From Trichobilharzia regenti (Eukaryota > Platyhelminthes > Trematoda > Strigeidida > Schistosomatidae), in the NCBI GenBank assembly GCA_944472135.2, contig OX235263.1:28511379-28575378 (forward strand): 64,000 nucleotides of DNA, in the 5' to 3' direction. Positions 23,001 through 35,800 of the stretch are shown piece by piece. The number at the start of each line of letters is the position of its first letter. Position 1 is the first letter of the stretch. Position numbers and translations under genes: made by a program. Below the pieces are notes generated by a model, which saw nothing but the letters and a program-made list of their open reading frames with translations, did no database searches and was not told the origin of the DNA.

Positions 23001-26000
23001 CTAAACGCTCAGATATAGTCGTTCTAGCTGGTGACTTTAATGCTCAAGTAGGGAAATTGTGTCAATCTGAGAAGGATGTCGGTGGCACCTATGGAGTTCC
23101 GTGCCAGCGAACCGACAACGGTGACCGTCTCCTACAGTTCTGTTCAGATAATCATTTGTTTCTTGTAAGCACTAACTTTAAACACAAGGAGAGACACTGT
23201 TTAACCTGGCGACCCCCATCATCAAACCAACGCTGGACACAAATAGACCACATAGCAATAAGCTATCGTTGGCGTGGGTCGGTAGGAGATTGTCGCTCCT
23301 TCTGGAACACGTGTGTAGATACCGATCACGCACTGGTCCGGGCTCGTGTGTGCTTACGACTGAACGGACGTAGGAAACAGCTGGCGGTAAAACCATCACG
23401 TCCCCAGCTCGATCAGGAAACTAAATCCCTATTTGAGGAAGAACTAGCTAAACACATATCTGAATTCGACAGCTGTGCTCACCCTGAAGAAGCCTGGAAG
23501 AATATTCAGTCAGCCATAGATACAGCTGTAAAAGCTGTGAATAAGGCAAATCCAAAGGTGAGTAAAAACCACTGGATTTCGACTGCCTCATCCGAACTGA
23601 TAGATGCTAGAAGACTTATTCCGGCGAGCTCCGAATTCAATGAGGAGCGAAAGCTGCACAAAAGGAAACTTACTAAAAGTCTCCGCAAGGACCGTGAACA
23701 GTGGTGGGTGACAAAGGCGAAAGAGATGGAAAAAGCATCGGCGATAGGCAACACTAGGCAACTCTTTAGACTCATCAGAAACGGGTGGGGGAAGGCAATT
23801 CATAAGTGAGACTATTTCTGAGAAAAATGGCTCCTTAATTAGCTCTCAGGATAGACGCCTTGAACGCTGGAAAGAACACTTTGAGGAACAATTTAACTTG
23901 CCTACAGCCACACTGAACCTCCCCGCCATCCACACACACCCGAATGGGATATAGACACTGGTCCGCCGTCTGTAGTGAGGTCCAAAAGCTATCAGTAATT
24001 TGAAACGAGGCAAAGCGGCAGGACCCGACGGAATTATTCCGGAGGTGTTTAAATATGGGGGTGACATACTAGTTTGTAGATTAACTGAGGTACTAGGCAA
24101 AGTCTGGGAATCAGAGACAGTTCCATCAGACTGGGGTAAGTCACTTATTATACCGATATTCAAGAAGGGAAACAAGTCCTCGTGTGATAATCATAGGGGG
24201 ATCAGCCTAACGAACATAGTCTCTAAAATCCTAGGCTCAGTAATCATGCATAGACTAAGCAGAACTCGGGAGGAACAGACAAGGGAAAATCAAGCAGGCT
24301 TTAGACCAGGTAGAGGGTGCATAGATCATATCTTCACTCTTCGACAGATTCTAGAACATAGACACACTTTTCGGCGTCCAACAATTGTCATATTTCTTGA
24401 CTTGAAGGCGGCCTTCGACTCCGTGGATCGAAAGGTACTATGGCAATGTCTGACTGTGAAGGGAGTGCCAAGAAAGTACATTGCACTAATCAAGGCACTC
24501 TATTCAAACTCACGTAGTCGTGTAAGGGCTTATGGGGAATTGTCATCTGAATTGGTAACAACCAGTGGTGTCCGACAGGGATGTCCACTTTCCCCATTTC
24601 TGTTTAACTTCATCATAGATATGCTGATGGAAGTATCCTTAACTGAACGTAATGACTTAGGAATCGACTTGTTACCAGGGAATAATCTTATGGACTTAGA
24701 ATATGCAGATGACATAGTCCTGTTAGGGGAGGATGCTGACAAAATGCAGAGTCTTCTGAACACCTTGAGCAGCAATCTTCGTATGTTTGGCATGCGATTC
24801 GCCCCGTAAAATGTAAGATGCTGCTACAGGACTGGACCACGTCAACCCCTAACTTAGTGATAGGGAGTGAAGTGATAGAACATGTTGACCACTTCACCTA
24901 TTTGGGAAGTTGTATTAGCACCAACGGACTGATTGGCGATGAAATCTCAGCACGGATCCGAAAAGCTCGAGCTGCTTTCGCTGACTTACACCATCTCTGG
25001 CGTAGGCGTGACATCCGGTTATCAACCAAGGGACGTGTGTACTGCTCATCAGTTCGCTCCGTCCTTCTCTATGGCTCTGAAACATGGCCAATACGCGTTG
25101 AAGACATGAAAAGGTTGACTGCTTTCGATCATAGATGTCTGCGATCTCTGTCTCACGTTAGGTGGTTTCACAAGGTAAGTAATGTTGACGTTAGGCGTAG
25201 AGTGTTGGGCAAAGAGGGAAAATCAATCGACGAGGCTATAAAGTTACATAGACTAAGATGGCTAGGTCACGTGCTGTGCATGCCTAACCACCGCCTCCCC
25301 CGACGGGCATTACTAGCTGATATAGGTTCAGGTTGGAAAAGAGCCAGTGGTGGCCAAACAAAAACATGGCATCAATCCATGAAATCCTTGACAGTTAAAC
25401 TGAGTCAGGTAGGGAGATGCAGACTCCCGGGTTGGGGCCCTCGGGACTCTAGGAATCAATGGCTGGAGACAATAGGTGACATGGCTCAAAATCGTTGTCA
25501 ATGGCGCAGATGTATTCAGTCTCTGTAATCTTTCATATTCCTTTCTACCATTACCCATTCTGTTTCACTTTTATACTTGCCAAACTGTATTTGTTCTCTT
25601 CACTCATCTTCTTGTCTACCTTTGTGTGCTATTTGGAAGATGGCAACTCGAACTGCAGCACTTTGGTGCCAAGTTCTATGTTGAATCCAGACAGACAGAG
25701 ACAGACTATCGACCGAGAGGTTCTCTGGAGATGCTTGGCTGTAAAGGGAATACCGAGAAAATACATTGCACTGATTAAGGCACTCTACTCGAACTCATGC
25801 AGCCAGGTGAGGGCATACGGCGAGTTGTTATCTGAACTGGTGACGACTAGTGGTGTCCGTCGAGGATACCCATTATCCCCTTTTCTATTCAACTTCATCA
25901 TAGATGTACTAATGGACTTAACCCTAAGCGAATTCAGCGACTCAGGATTGATTTGCAGCCAGGGAATAATCTCGTTTACTTAGAATATGCAGACGGCATA

Positions 26001-29000
26001 GTCCTGTTAGGGGAGGACGCTGACAAAATGAGGAGTCTTCTGAACACCTTGAGCTGCAATCGACGAATGTTTGGCTTGCGATTCGCTCCCTCCAAATGCA
26101 AGATGATGTTACAGGACTGAACTACACCGACTCCTAGATTCGAAATAGGAAGTGAAGTGGTAGGGCACGTTGACCGCTTCACCTATTTGGGAAGTACCAT
26201 CAGTCAACCCCACTGTGTTGATCTCTGACAAAATCTCATCACGGATACGGAGGGCTAGTTTCGCATATACCAGTTTACGCCGTCTCTGCCGTAGACGCGA
26301 TATCCGGCTATCGACCAAAGGGTGGGTGTACTGCTCATCAGTCCGCTCCGTCCTCGTTTATGGCTGTCAGACGTGACCATTGAGAGTGACATACATGAAA
26401 AGATTAGCTGTCTTTGATCATAGGTGCCTGCGCTCTATCTCCCGTGTGAAGTGGTATAATAGGGTGAGCAATATTGAGGATAGGCGTCGAGTTCTAGCTA
26501 AGCTGGGGAAATCAATCGACGAGGCTGTGAAATTACATCGACTGAGATTGTTAGGACATGTGTTGCGTATTCACGCCTAGTCATCGCCTTCCTCGACGAG
26601 CAATGTTGGTGGATATAGGGTCAGGCTGGGAAAAAGCTAGCATGGCACCAGTCAATGAAATATACAACAGTTAGTCTAAGTCACGTAGGAAGATGTAGAC
26701 TTCCTGACTGGTTGGGGTCATCGGGACGGTGAAAACCAAGGGTTGGAAACAATTGTTGAAATGGCTCAAACGCATCGTTCACAATGGTTGGTGCAGATGC
26801 CTCCATTCCTTGTGATTTATGATTTCCAATGAAACTGTATCATTCTTTGTTATTACCATTCCTTTGTCTCACACCTCTGTTTACTGACGCTATTATGCAT
26901 TTCTTGTACTTTCTTCTGTTGTTTTGTGTCTTACAAGGGGGGCAGTGTGGCGACTTGAACTGCTGCACATCTGTGCAAAGTTGTATGTCGAAAACAGACA
27001 GACAGACATTTAGAAGTAGTAAACATTGGACAATTTATATACATTACTCTGCTGTAGCAGCCAAACTGATACGTTTGCATATGAGTGATCGAATAGAGAC
27101 GTTTGTGTTTTTGGTCACTAGAAAACATTGAATGACTGTAGAATACCACTCATAAAGGGTTAAAGCGAAGGTAAGCTTTCCTAAGAGATTCTAAAAGTAT
27201 ACTCCTTAAGCTCTTACTTTTTATGTCCAGAATCACATAGACTATCTTTTTTTAGTAGAGAAATGAGTGTTTCTTTTTGCGATTTAGACAATAATTTCTA
27301 ATCCACATATCATGCTGGACATTTATTTCAGTTGGGGTTGTGAAGTTTCCTCAGCCAACCGTTTCTATAGACAAATCCTAATGTTCCCTTATTTCCTCGT
27401 GTCGTTTTTGCTTATAAAATTGCGAACTAGACACACTTGCGATTCCAAGTATTATGTGATATCAGCTATTATATGCATTTGCAGAATACAATTCAATTAG
27501 TAAACTGTATAACATATCTTGATAGTGTTGTCGATGTATCCGTTATGAAGCATAAACATGTGGCTGGAAGATAAAACCCGGTTTTAGGATTTCATCATGA
27601 GTTGACATTTGTTAGAGAACCATTGGAAAACCTGGGAGTACTGGACAGCCAGCTGTTTCGTCCTAGTTTTGGACTTTTCATTAGTACGCACCCGCCTAGG
27701 TTCTAAACCAGAACCTTCCGGCTACAAGGCGATTCCATAGACCATTAGATTAAGCCACTTGGACTCGATACGATAACCCATGAATCCAGATTCTGCCAAT
27801 TCACGATATAACGCGGCGATTAGCCAATGTCGTCGATGAGCATTTTTCCTCACACCTGACCTACTGTGCCCCACTGGTCACAACATTTTTGTCGGAACAT
27901 TTTATGCTCTCCGTGAATGTATATTTACCATATATTGTGAAAGGTAAAGACGAATCAAAATGCTATCCAAGTGTTATCAATAAGCTAAAGGATTGATGAG
28001 ATGGATTTAGGTGAAGTGAAATGGAATGTGTACTAGTTGTACAAAAAGTCAAATACTGAAATGCATTATTAAATTTTTGTGTTTCTTTTTTATATAATCA
28101 CATGCTGTCCAGTCAATTGTCTACTATGGATTCACTACAAGTTGCTTGATGACTTTCCCTGTTTTCGAGTATTATATAGGATGAAATTCACTAAAAGAGC
28201 TTTTAGAGTAAATAAACTATATGTAGAATATAAGTGTTCCTTGATATATTTGAGTGTAACTCACAGTGATTATTATTATTATTATTGTATCCTTTAATTC
28301 CTAGAGGAACATAGGGCTTCAGCTGCGCGTCTCCATTTCATGGTCATCCCATATCTTATCTATCTCTAAGAAAATGTCTCGTCTTACCTTCTACATTAAA
28401 AAGTTAAGACAATCAGGTATCAACCAACCTTTAGTTTTGCAATTTTTAAACTCCTGTATTTTACCTATTGTACTCTACTGCTCTCCATTAATCTTTCCTG
28501 GGCTGCTCAAAAAAGATTATATCATATTACGAAGAGTATTAAATGCTGTGAGTAGAGCTTGTGGTCTGCCACTGCATGAGCTCGCTAATACTATAGTCGA
28601 GAGGCATATAAATTCCTGTACGAAATGGGCAAAGGCTATAATGTCAGACCCTCTGCACCCCCTTTATTCACACCTGTCCCCTTGTATCTCATCAGGTAGG
28701 ACGAGAAGTCAATATAAAAAGATATATGCTCGTACTACTAAGTATAGAAATTCTACAATACCCTATTTAGCGCGTACTTTATGTGACGAAGACTCTGTTA
28801 GACGTGAAACTTACAAGTTACTATGTAATTAGCACAGTGAATCGACCCTTTTATCGTTCATCTTTCTGTATTTTATGGTGTTACACTTTCTATCGTTTAA
28901 ATCGTTACTCTGCTATTTTATATTAGTTGGTATTACTATTATTACCACAATTTTGTACTTTATACATATTTTTCTCCGTATGGCACACAGTATTTTGCTA

Positions 29001-32000
29001 CGTAGCTGCTACAACAATCGTTTTATTACTATTATGTATTGTGTATTTTTTAATTTTTTTTGTCGTTTTTGGGTAAATTAGATGCAATAATGTACTGAAT
29101 GCTGAAAATTCCTTGCTGTATCATGAGTACTGTTTTTGGAATAAAGCAATTATTATTATTATTGCCTTCGGTTTTCTGCCAACTTTTTCACCCCGCTCCA
29201 AGTCTGCCCACATGCTTTCATCTCCTCTTCACATCACCTCCTCCAAGTCACCCCACCCTTGCACTGACGACCAACTCGCCTCCCGCTTCCCTTTTGGTCG
29301 GGTTCCACTCGAGTAATGGCTTGTCTAGTGGTGTCACTTGATGGTCTCCTCAGCGTATGGCCGGCCAATCCATCTCCATTTCTTCCTGCCTATTTGTATC
29401 ACAATCGGTTCCTGGTGGGTTCGCTCATCGCCAGAAATCCGTGTTGCTAATCTTTTCTGGCCGGCCATCTGATCTTAAGTATTGATCGGAGGCAGCTATT
29501 AATGAAGTTCTGTAGTTTGTTTGAGATGCTCTTTATGACGCGCCAAGTCTCTGGTCCGTATAGTTGCTCTGACTGACTTCACATTGGAGTTGAAAATCCG
29601 GATGTTATTTTCGATTCTGAGTGCTGTTCATCTCCTCCATACAGACTTAAGAGAAATGAAAGCTTGTCTTGCTTTTCCAATTCTGGCTTTGATATCCTCG
29701 TCAGTTTCGTTCGCCTGTAGTTGAAACGATGCTTCCCAGGTAGGTAGGTAAAGGAGGTTGTTCCTTTCAGGTTCCTCCCATTTATGCTGGCTGATTGTTG
29801 TCTGTTGTTGTCGCTGTGGCTATTGGTGTTGGCCAGGAATCTTCATCACCTCTGTTTTATCTATGTTCACTTGAAGTCCTATTTATGATGCTTCTTCAGC
29901 CAACTTGTTGCTTCTCACTTGCATATCTTCCAGTTTGTGGGAAATCGGACATATATATGTCATCGGCGAAGTCCAGATCCTCAAAGTCTCTTTTTGTGTG
30001 AGTCCATTTTATGCCTGTTTCCTCATTGCACGTCGTCTGTCGCATTATCCAGTCTACTGCAATCAGGAAGATCATTGGCGATAATAGGCAGCCATGAGCA
30101 GTGGTACACATTACTTTTATCAAGTTTAGTTTCGCTTTTACCATTCTAATCCTTATTCATTTATTCTCTTTGAAAGTAGTATGATATAATCAACCAAGAC
30201 AGTTCAATTCACTCATTATATCATTAGTACACCATGTGATTTCCATAAATCAAAACTGGTGTGTTATAGCTTTTGGTTAAATTTATCCTGAAGAATCGAA
30301 TGTATAATGACAGTTTTAGATCAGTAATCTTATATTTAAAAATTCCTGAATCACTCTATTTCACATTGTTTTGCTTGAAACTATATTTTGATGTCACAGA
30401 AAAAAATAAACTCCATATATAGAGATTTGTAATTGACTAAAATTGTCACAATTCACACAAATGCATTGAAAGAAAGGTCAGCAAGAGGAAAAAGAACAAG
30501 ATGAAGCAGTTGATATGTTGGATAGTTGGCGAGAAACCCTGAACCTAGGTTTCGTACTTGTTAGCACTTATCAGCAAGGCGCATCTATAATCATTGATGA
30601 GAACTCGTGTGTACCCTTTTGAGACTCGAACCCGCGTTACCCAGCGCTGCAGTTAGAGATGTTACCACCGAACTATTCGGGCTTGACAGGACTCCAAGTG
30701 AACATAGACAAGGCGGAGGTGATGAAAATAACCAACCAACAACAATAGCAGCAACATCCAGCGTCAATCACCATCAACGGGAGGGATTTGAAAGAGGTTA
30801 ATTCATTCACTTATCTAGGGAGCATTGTCTCAACTACAGGCAGTCGGAATGGACGAAGATGTCAAATCGAGCGAGAATCGGGAAGGCGAGAAACACATTC
30901 ATCAACCTGAAACCAATCTGGAAATCTTCGTAATTTCAGCATCAACAACAAAATTCGGATCTTGTATACAAACAACGTCAAGTCAGTTCTTCTATACGGA
31001 TCAGAAACTTGGCGGGTGGGTCACAAAGAATATTTCCAACAGGCTATTGCAGGCCAGACCTTTATCAACAACTGTCTTCACTGGATCTATACTGAAGATC
31101 AGATGGCCATGCTGGAAAGAGTCACCAACAAGGAACTATGGGAAGAAACAAAACAAGAACCAATCACCTAACAAATATGCAAGAGAGAAGGGAGATGGAT
31201 CGGACACTCGCTGAGGAGACCGTTGGGTGACATCGCGCGTCAAGCCCTCGAGTGGAACCCGAAAGGGAAGCGGCGAGTAGGACGTCCATGGGTGACATGG
31301 AGGAGATCGTGTGAAGAGGAGTTGAAAGAGTATGGACTAACATGGATGCAGGTGAAAAGTACAGCAGAAGGAAGATAGAAGTGGTAAGTGGAGACGTGCA
31401 GTTGAAACCCTATGTTCCACTAGGAACCCAAGGGAGCAATAATAATAAAAATAAGTAACCAATGTCATGCGTCTAGACTTTCGTTTGATGCAAACTGAAT
31501 TCTGTCAGTACGAGTTGTTACACCTTTTGTCTACCCATCAAGTAGGAGGAATAAGAATCAAAGTGAAAATAATATAATTATGCGTTGTACAGCTGTAGTT
31601 GATGATGTATCTATTTCATAACTATGAGGTTGTCACTTATTGACATAAGCGCTAGGTTTTCAGTCAATGGATCACAAATTCGAGTCCTGCCTCACCTACT
31701 TAGGCAAGAGCAACTGGGAAGTCTTGTCAGCTCTTACACGATAAGTGTGGCTTTTAGCCTAGTACCTGAAAAATCTGTTCCGGGTGATTAAGCTTAAGCA
31801 TAACAGTCTCATAATTAGGTAATTCACTGTTTTACGCTACAAATCTCCTTTTCATTTATCTTTATCCGTAAATACTCATAAAGAAATGCTCCATATTCAT
31901 ACACTCGAGAATTAGTACTCAAGATAACATCGAAACTGACTTTGTTTAAATAAAGCAGTTCAAAATTGGAGGGCAATTTAAATCAATCTGCAAATTTTTT

Positions 32001-32783
32001 CGACTATACTGACTTCTTAACTTATTGTACATCATATTAATTTCTATCCTCTTAATATATCCGCAAAATGAATGTTAATAGTTTAAGTGTTAGGTACAAT
32101 TTAGCATATTGAAATTGAATTCTTTCTCGAAGTTCATTTTATCTCTACCTCTATTTAATGTTAATTCAATAGAAAATAATAACCATTTAAAAATTACCTC
32201 CATTGGACTGGGTTTTTATTTTATTATCCTGTAGATTTATAATAATATATGCTAAAGGTAAAACAAAAAAGAACTGTGACTAAAGTGTACAGTTACTTAT
32301 CACTGTTTATATATATGTATAGTCTTTTACACGTGTGTGTATATCTGCATTTGTCAATAAATATACAGACTGTAGTAACACATGTAGACGGTTTTAATCA
32401 ATTTATGACATTGTGCTTAATTTTTACACATTAATTATAATTGTATTCTCAGCAACCAGCCTCTATAGTTAAATACACACTAGTAAGTAGTACATGTCAT
32501 GAGACTTATGTTTTTTTATACGCTTATTCGAATTTTCTACTCATATGATCTAGGTTGCTTAGGCAGGTCTAGATACATATAACAAAGAATATTTATAGCT
32601 CAGATGGATAATATTGATGTGTTTGTGTTCTCTGCGCCGGATGATTTAAATTGTGAAGGTTTCATTTTCTTTGCAGACAACATTTTCAGCGAATACATCA
32701 TCAAGTTGAAGTGAGCTTTTAGAATTCTTCACGAGTTTACCAGTCATCTCTTCTGGTAACCTGAAATGTGATTTATTGTTTCT

Positions 32784-32837
<54 letters not shown>

Positions 32838-35800
32838 ATTCTCTAGTTCGTGTGTATAAGTATTGGTTGCTTTTGGCTGACTTGAGAAGTCTTCAAATAT
32901 ATCTATTTTGTTTCTAGCCTAGTTCTTCTTTGTTGATTTGACGAGTTTCACTATTACAAATGAAATTATAAATATCCTTCAAGTTTGTTTTGTTTTGTAG
33001 AATAAATGGGTAGATCATCATTTCCAACAATAAGAACCATCATTACTATATAGCAGTCTAGGTCGCTGCATAGCCCTTGTCATGTCAGTGCTAGGGAAGG
33101 AGGGTTGTGAAGTTTCATCGACTGAGATGGTTACGACATGTGTTACGCATGCACGCCTAGCCATCGCCCTTCCTCGACAACGCGCAATGTTAGGTGGCAT
33201 AGGATGGATCAGGTTGGAAAGGAGCCATTGGTGGTCAAACCGAAACAGCCTCATCAGTCAGTGAAATTCACAGTATTTAGTTTATGCCACGTAGGAAGAT
33301 GTAGCCTTCCTGGTTGGGATCCTCAGGACGGTAAACACCGATGGCTGGAGGCAATTGGTGACATGGCTTAGAATCGTTGTCAATGACTAGCACAGATGCA
33401 TCCACTCCTTGTGACTTATAATACGCAATAAAAACTATTCTGTTCTTCGATATTACTATTCTCTTATGCTTGATATGTCTGTTTACTGTCTCTATTTTGC
33501 ACTTTTTTTAACTTTCTCCTTCTTCTCTGGCTTTGTATACTGAGTGAAGTGTGGCGACTCGAACTGGTGCTCATCGGTGCAAGGTTCTATGTTGAAGTCA
33601 AACAGATGGATAGCTATTGTGTTTTCACACATGAAGTAGGAAGAATAAAGAATCAAGAGGTAAAAGTAATATAATTGAAGATAATAAAACTCTATAGAGT
33701 GCAGCAGTTGAAGAGGTTCGATGTTAAGGTGAATTACGGTTGTTTGTATTTAACGCCAGTCAATTTTAATGTGTGTGTGTGTGTGTGACCCCAAGTTTAC
33801 AGCCGTATGCTACGGTTGCAATACATAGACTACGGCCAAACATTGTTTTTGGTTAGATTCAACATATGGATATCGGTTAGTAAATCAGCGAAAGAGTTGG
33901 TTTGCGACTCAGCCAAATAAAAGAACAAGTGTATCTGTGTGAAAGTCTAGTTTAAGGTTACTAGAAAGACTTATATTAAATTCTAATGGAATGTTTATAC
34001 ATAGATTTATAGTCTAATGGATTCTGCTACTGATAATTGCAACTTTTACAACTGGTGGGCGTACCTATAAAGTAGGCAGCTTCTTTTTTTTGTTCAAACA
34101 GTTTTGATTAAGTGTTTAATTTATCTTCTTAAATAATTCTTTGTGTTTACCAGTTCTCTTTACCCTATCGTTCTAATGAGGTTCGAACAATCAGCAATAT
34201 TCTTTTTGCACCATTGTATATAATTGGTAAAATGAAAGAGGAAATCCCGTTGGAAATTGAAATGGCGTCTAATTACCAGTTTGATACGGTTAGTCAGCTG
34301 CCGTTTTTTTATATACATAATACAATTTTATTTTTTTCAAACAATTGGGTTGATTATTTACAATTTTTGAATTTTTAAATGCTAATCATATGACTATTAC
34401 TAGGTGACATTGATTTACCTACAGGACAATAAATAATGGATAACAAACGACACACAACTGCATAATCAGACTGGATAACTGGTCAAATTTAAATGTGATC
34501 TTCAGCACTGGTGTATACAAACATGATTATATATGTGAAGATAATTTTGGGCAAAGGGTTATTAAATGACCTATGCCATAGCCTCATGAGGAAAGATTAG
34601 TGCTAGAGGTGGTAAAAAGAAAACAAGAAACATAAAAGAATATGCTTACACAATAGCCAGATATCCGAATTTTAAGTTGGTTGGTACATGTCGTGAAAAA
34701 AACAGACTTCTACTTGTGTGTATTGTGTTAAAGTGCTTGAGAGGATTTTGTTATTCATGATACAAACTTGGTACAGTATGAAGACTAAAAGTTGTGCTAT
34801 ACAAGGCAATAAGACAACAGCAAAGGGAAAAAAATGGAAACAGTTGAGGATCGACCACCTCTCCTCTTGTCCATTCAGTTATAGGGCTAGCAAGGAATGA
34901 TTAGTATGAAGGCGTTCTTAACACACATCTAAGTCACCAAATCCAGTGTCCCAAGATAATATCACTAATTAAAAAAGCGGTCTCAGAATTACTTACAATA
35001 GCGACATCATCCTGTGCAAGCAGTCCTACGGAGCCAGCGATGACACGATAAACTTACTGCAGCACTCTAACAAATAGTCTCATTAGGTTTTCTTTTCCTT
35101 TCCTTGTTACTACTACACTGTTGTTCTCATCTACTACCACACATCAACTTTATATTTCAAATCCTGTGGTGCATTGTTTGAAATGAAATACTCTACGCTG
35201 TTTTTTTTCTTAATTTTTAATATTTATTTATTTTATTTATTTATAACTTATTTATTTTATTTAATTTATTTATCTTTGATTTTTAAAAATCTTATATAAT
35301 TTATGAGGTAATTAGATGCAATATACTGTAATGCATGCTGAAAATTCCATACCTGTACCACAAATACTGTTTGGAATAAAGCTGTTATTATTATTAAAAA
35401 AAATACGCAGAGTCGTTAGATTTTAGAGATCAGGTTGCATAGGTGTACAGCGAGACTGCGCACATCAAGTCTTTGGAAATTCATATTTAATGGCCGAACT
35501 AATATCCCGATGACGCCAGAGGTAGTCCATGCTGCTGTATATCGCCTTGACTTTCCCTAAACGATTGAAAATGTCATCTGCACTCATCATATAGCAACTT
35601 ACTGCATAAACTTTTCGACTATTAACGGTGCACCTGCGAGGACAGTTGACAGTAAAGACTCCTGAAAGTCTTGCAACAGCACTTTACATGTAGACAGTGC
35701 AAAGAAGGTTGTGGCCAGCAAGTTTGTGTAGCCTAGTTACATACAAAAAAGCGATATCGTTTGAATATTCTTTCCCCGGAGATCAACACGACAAGCACAC

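Larger units (their letters stand above)
22598..25692 (+). mobile_element. RTE-like non-LTR retrotransposon, copy D1
   Basis: This is the best copy of the family most abundant in the seipin introns; it covers endonuclease, RT, C-terminal domain and 3' UTR. The 5' end is truncated relative to the copy at 38285-42880. It ends in a (GACA)n-like run (cagacagacagagacaga), and all other copies end similarly. SR2-type RTE elements of schistosomes are the closest family I can suggest. Two frameshifts inactivate it. Confidence 0.85.
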
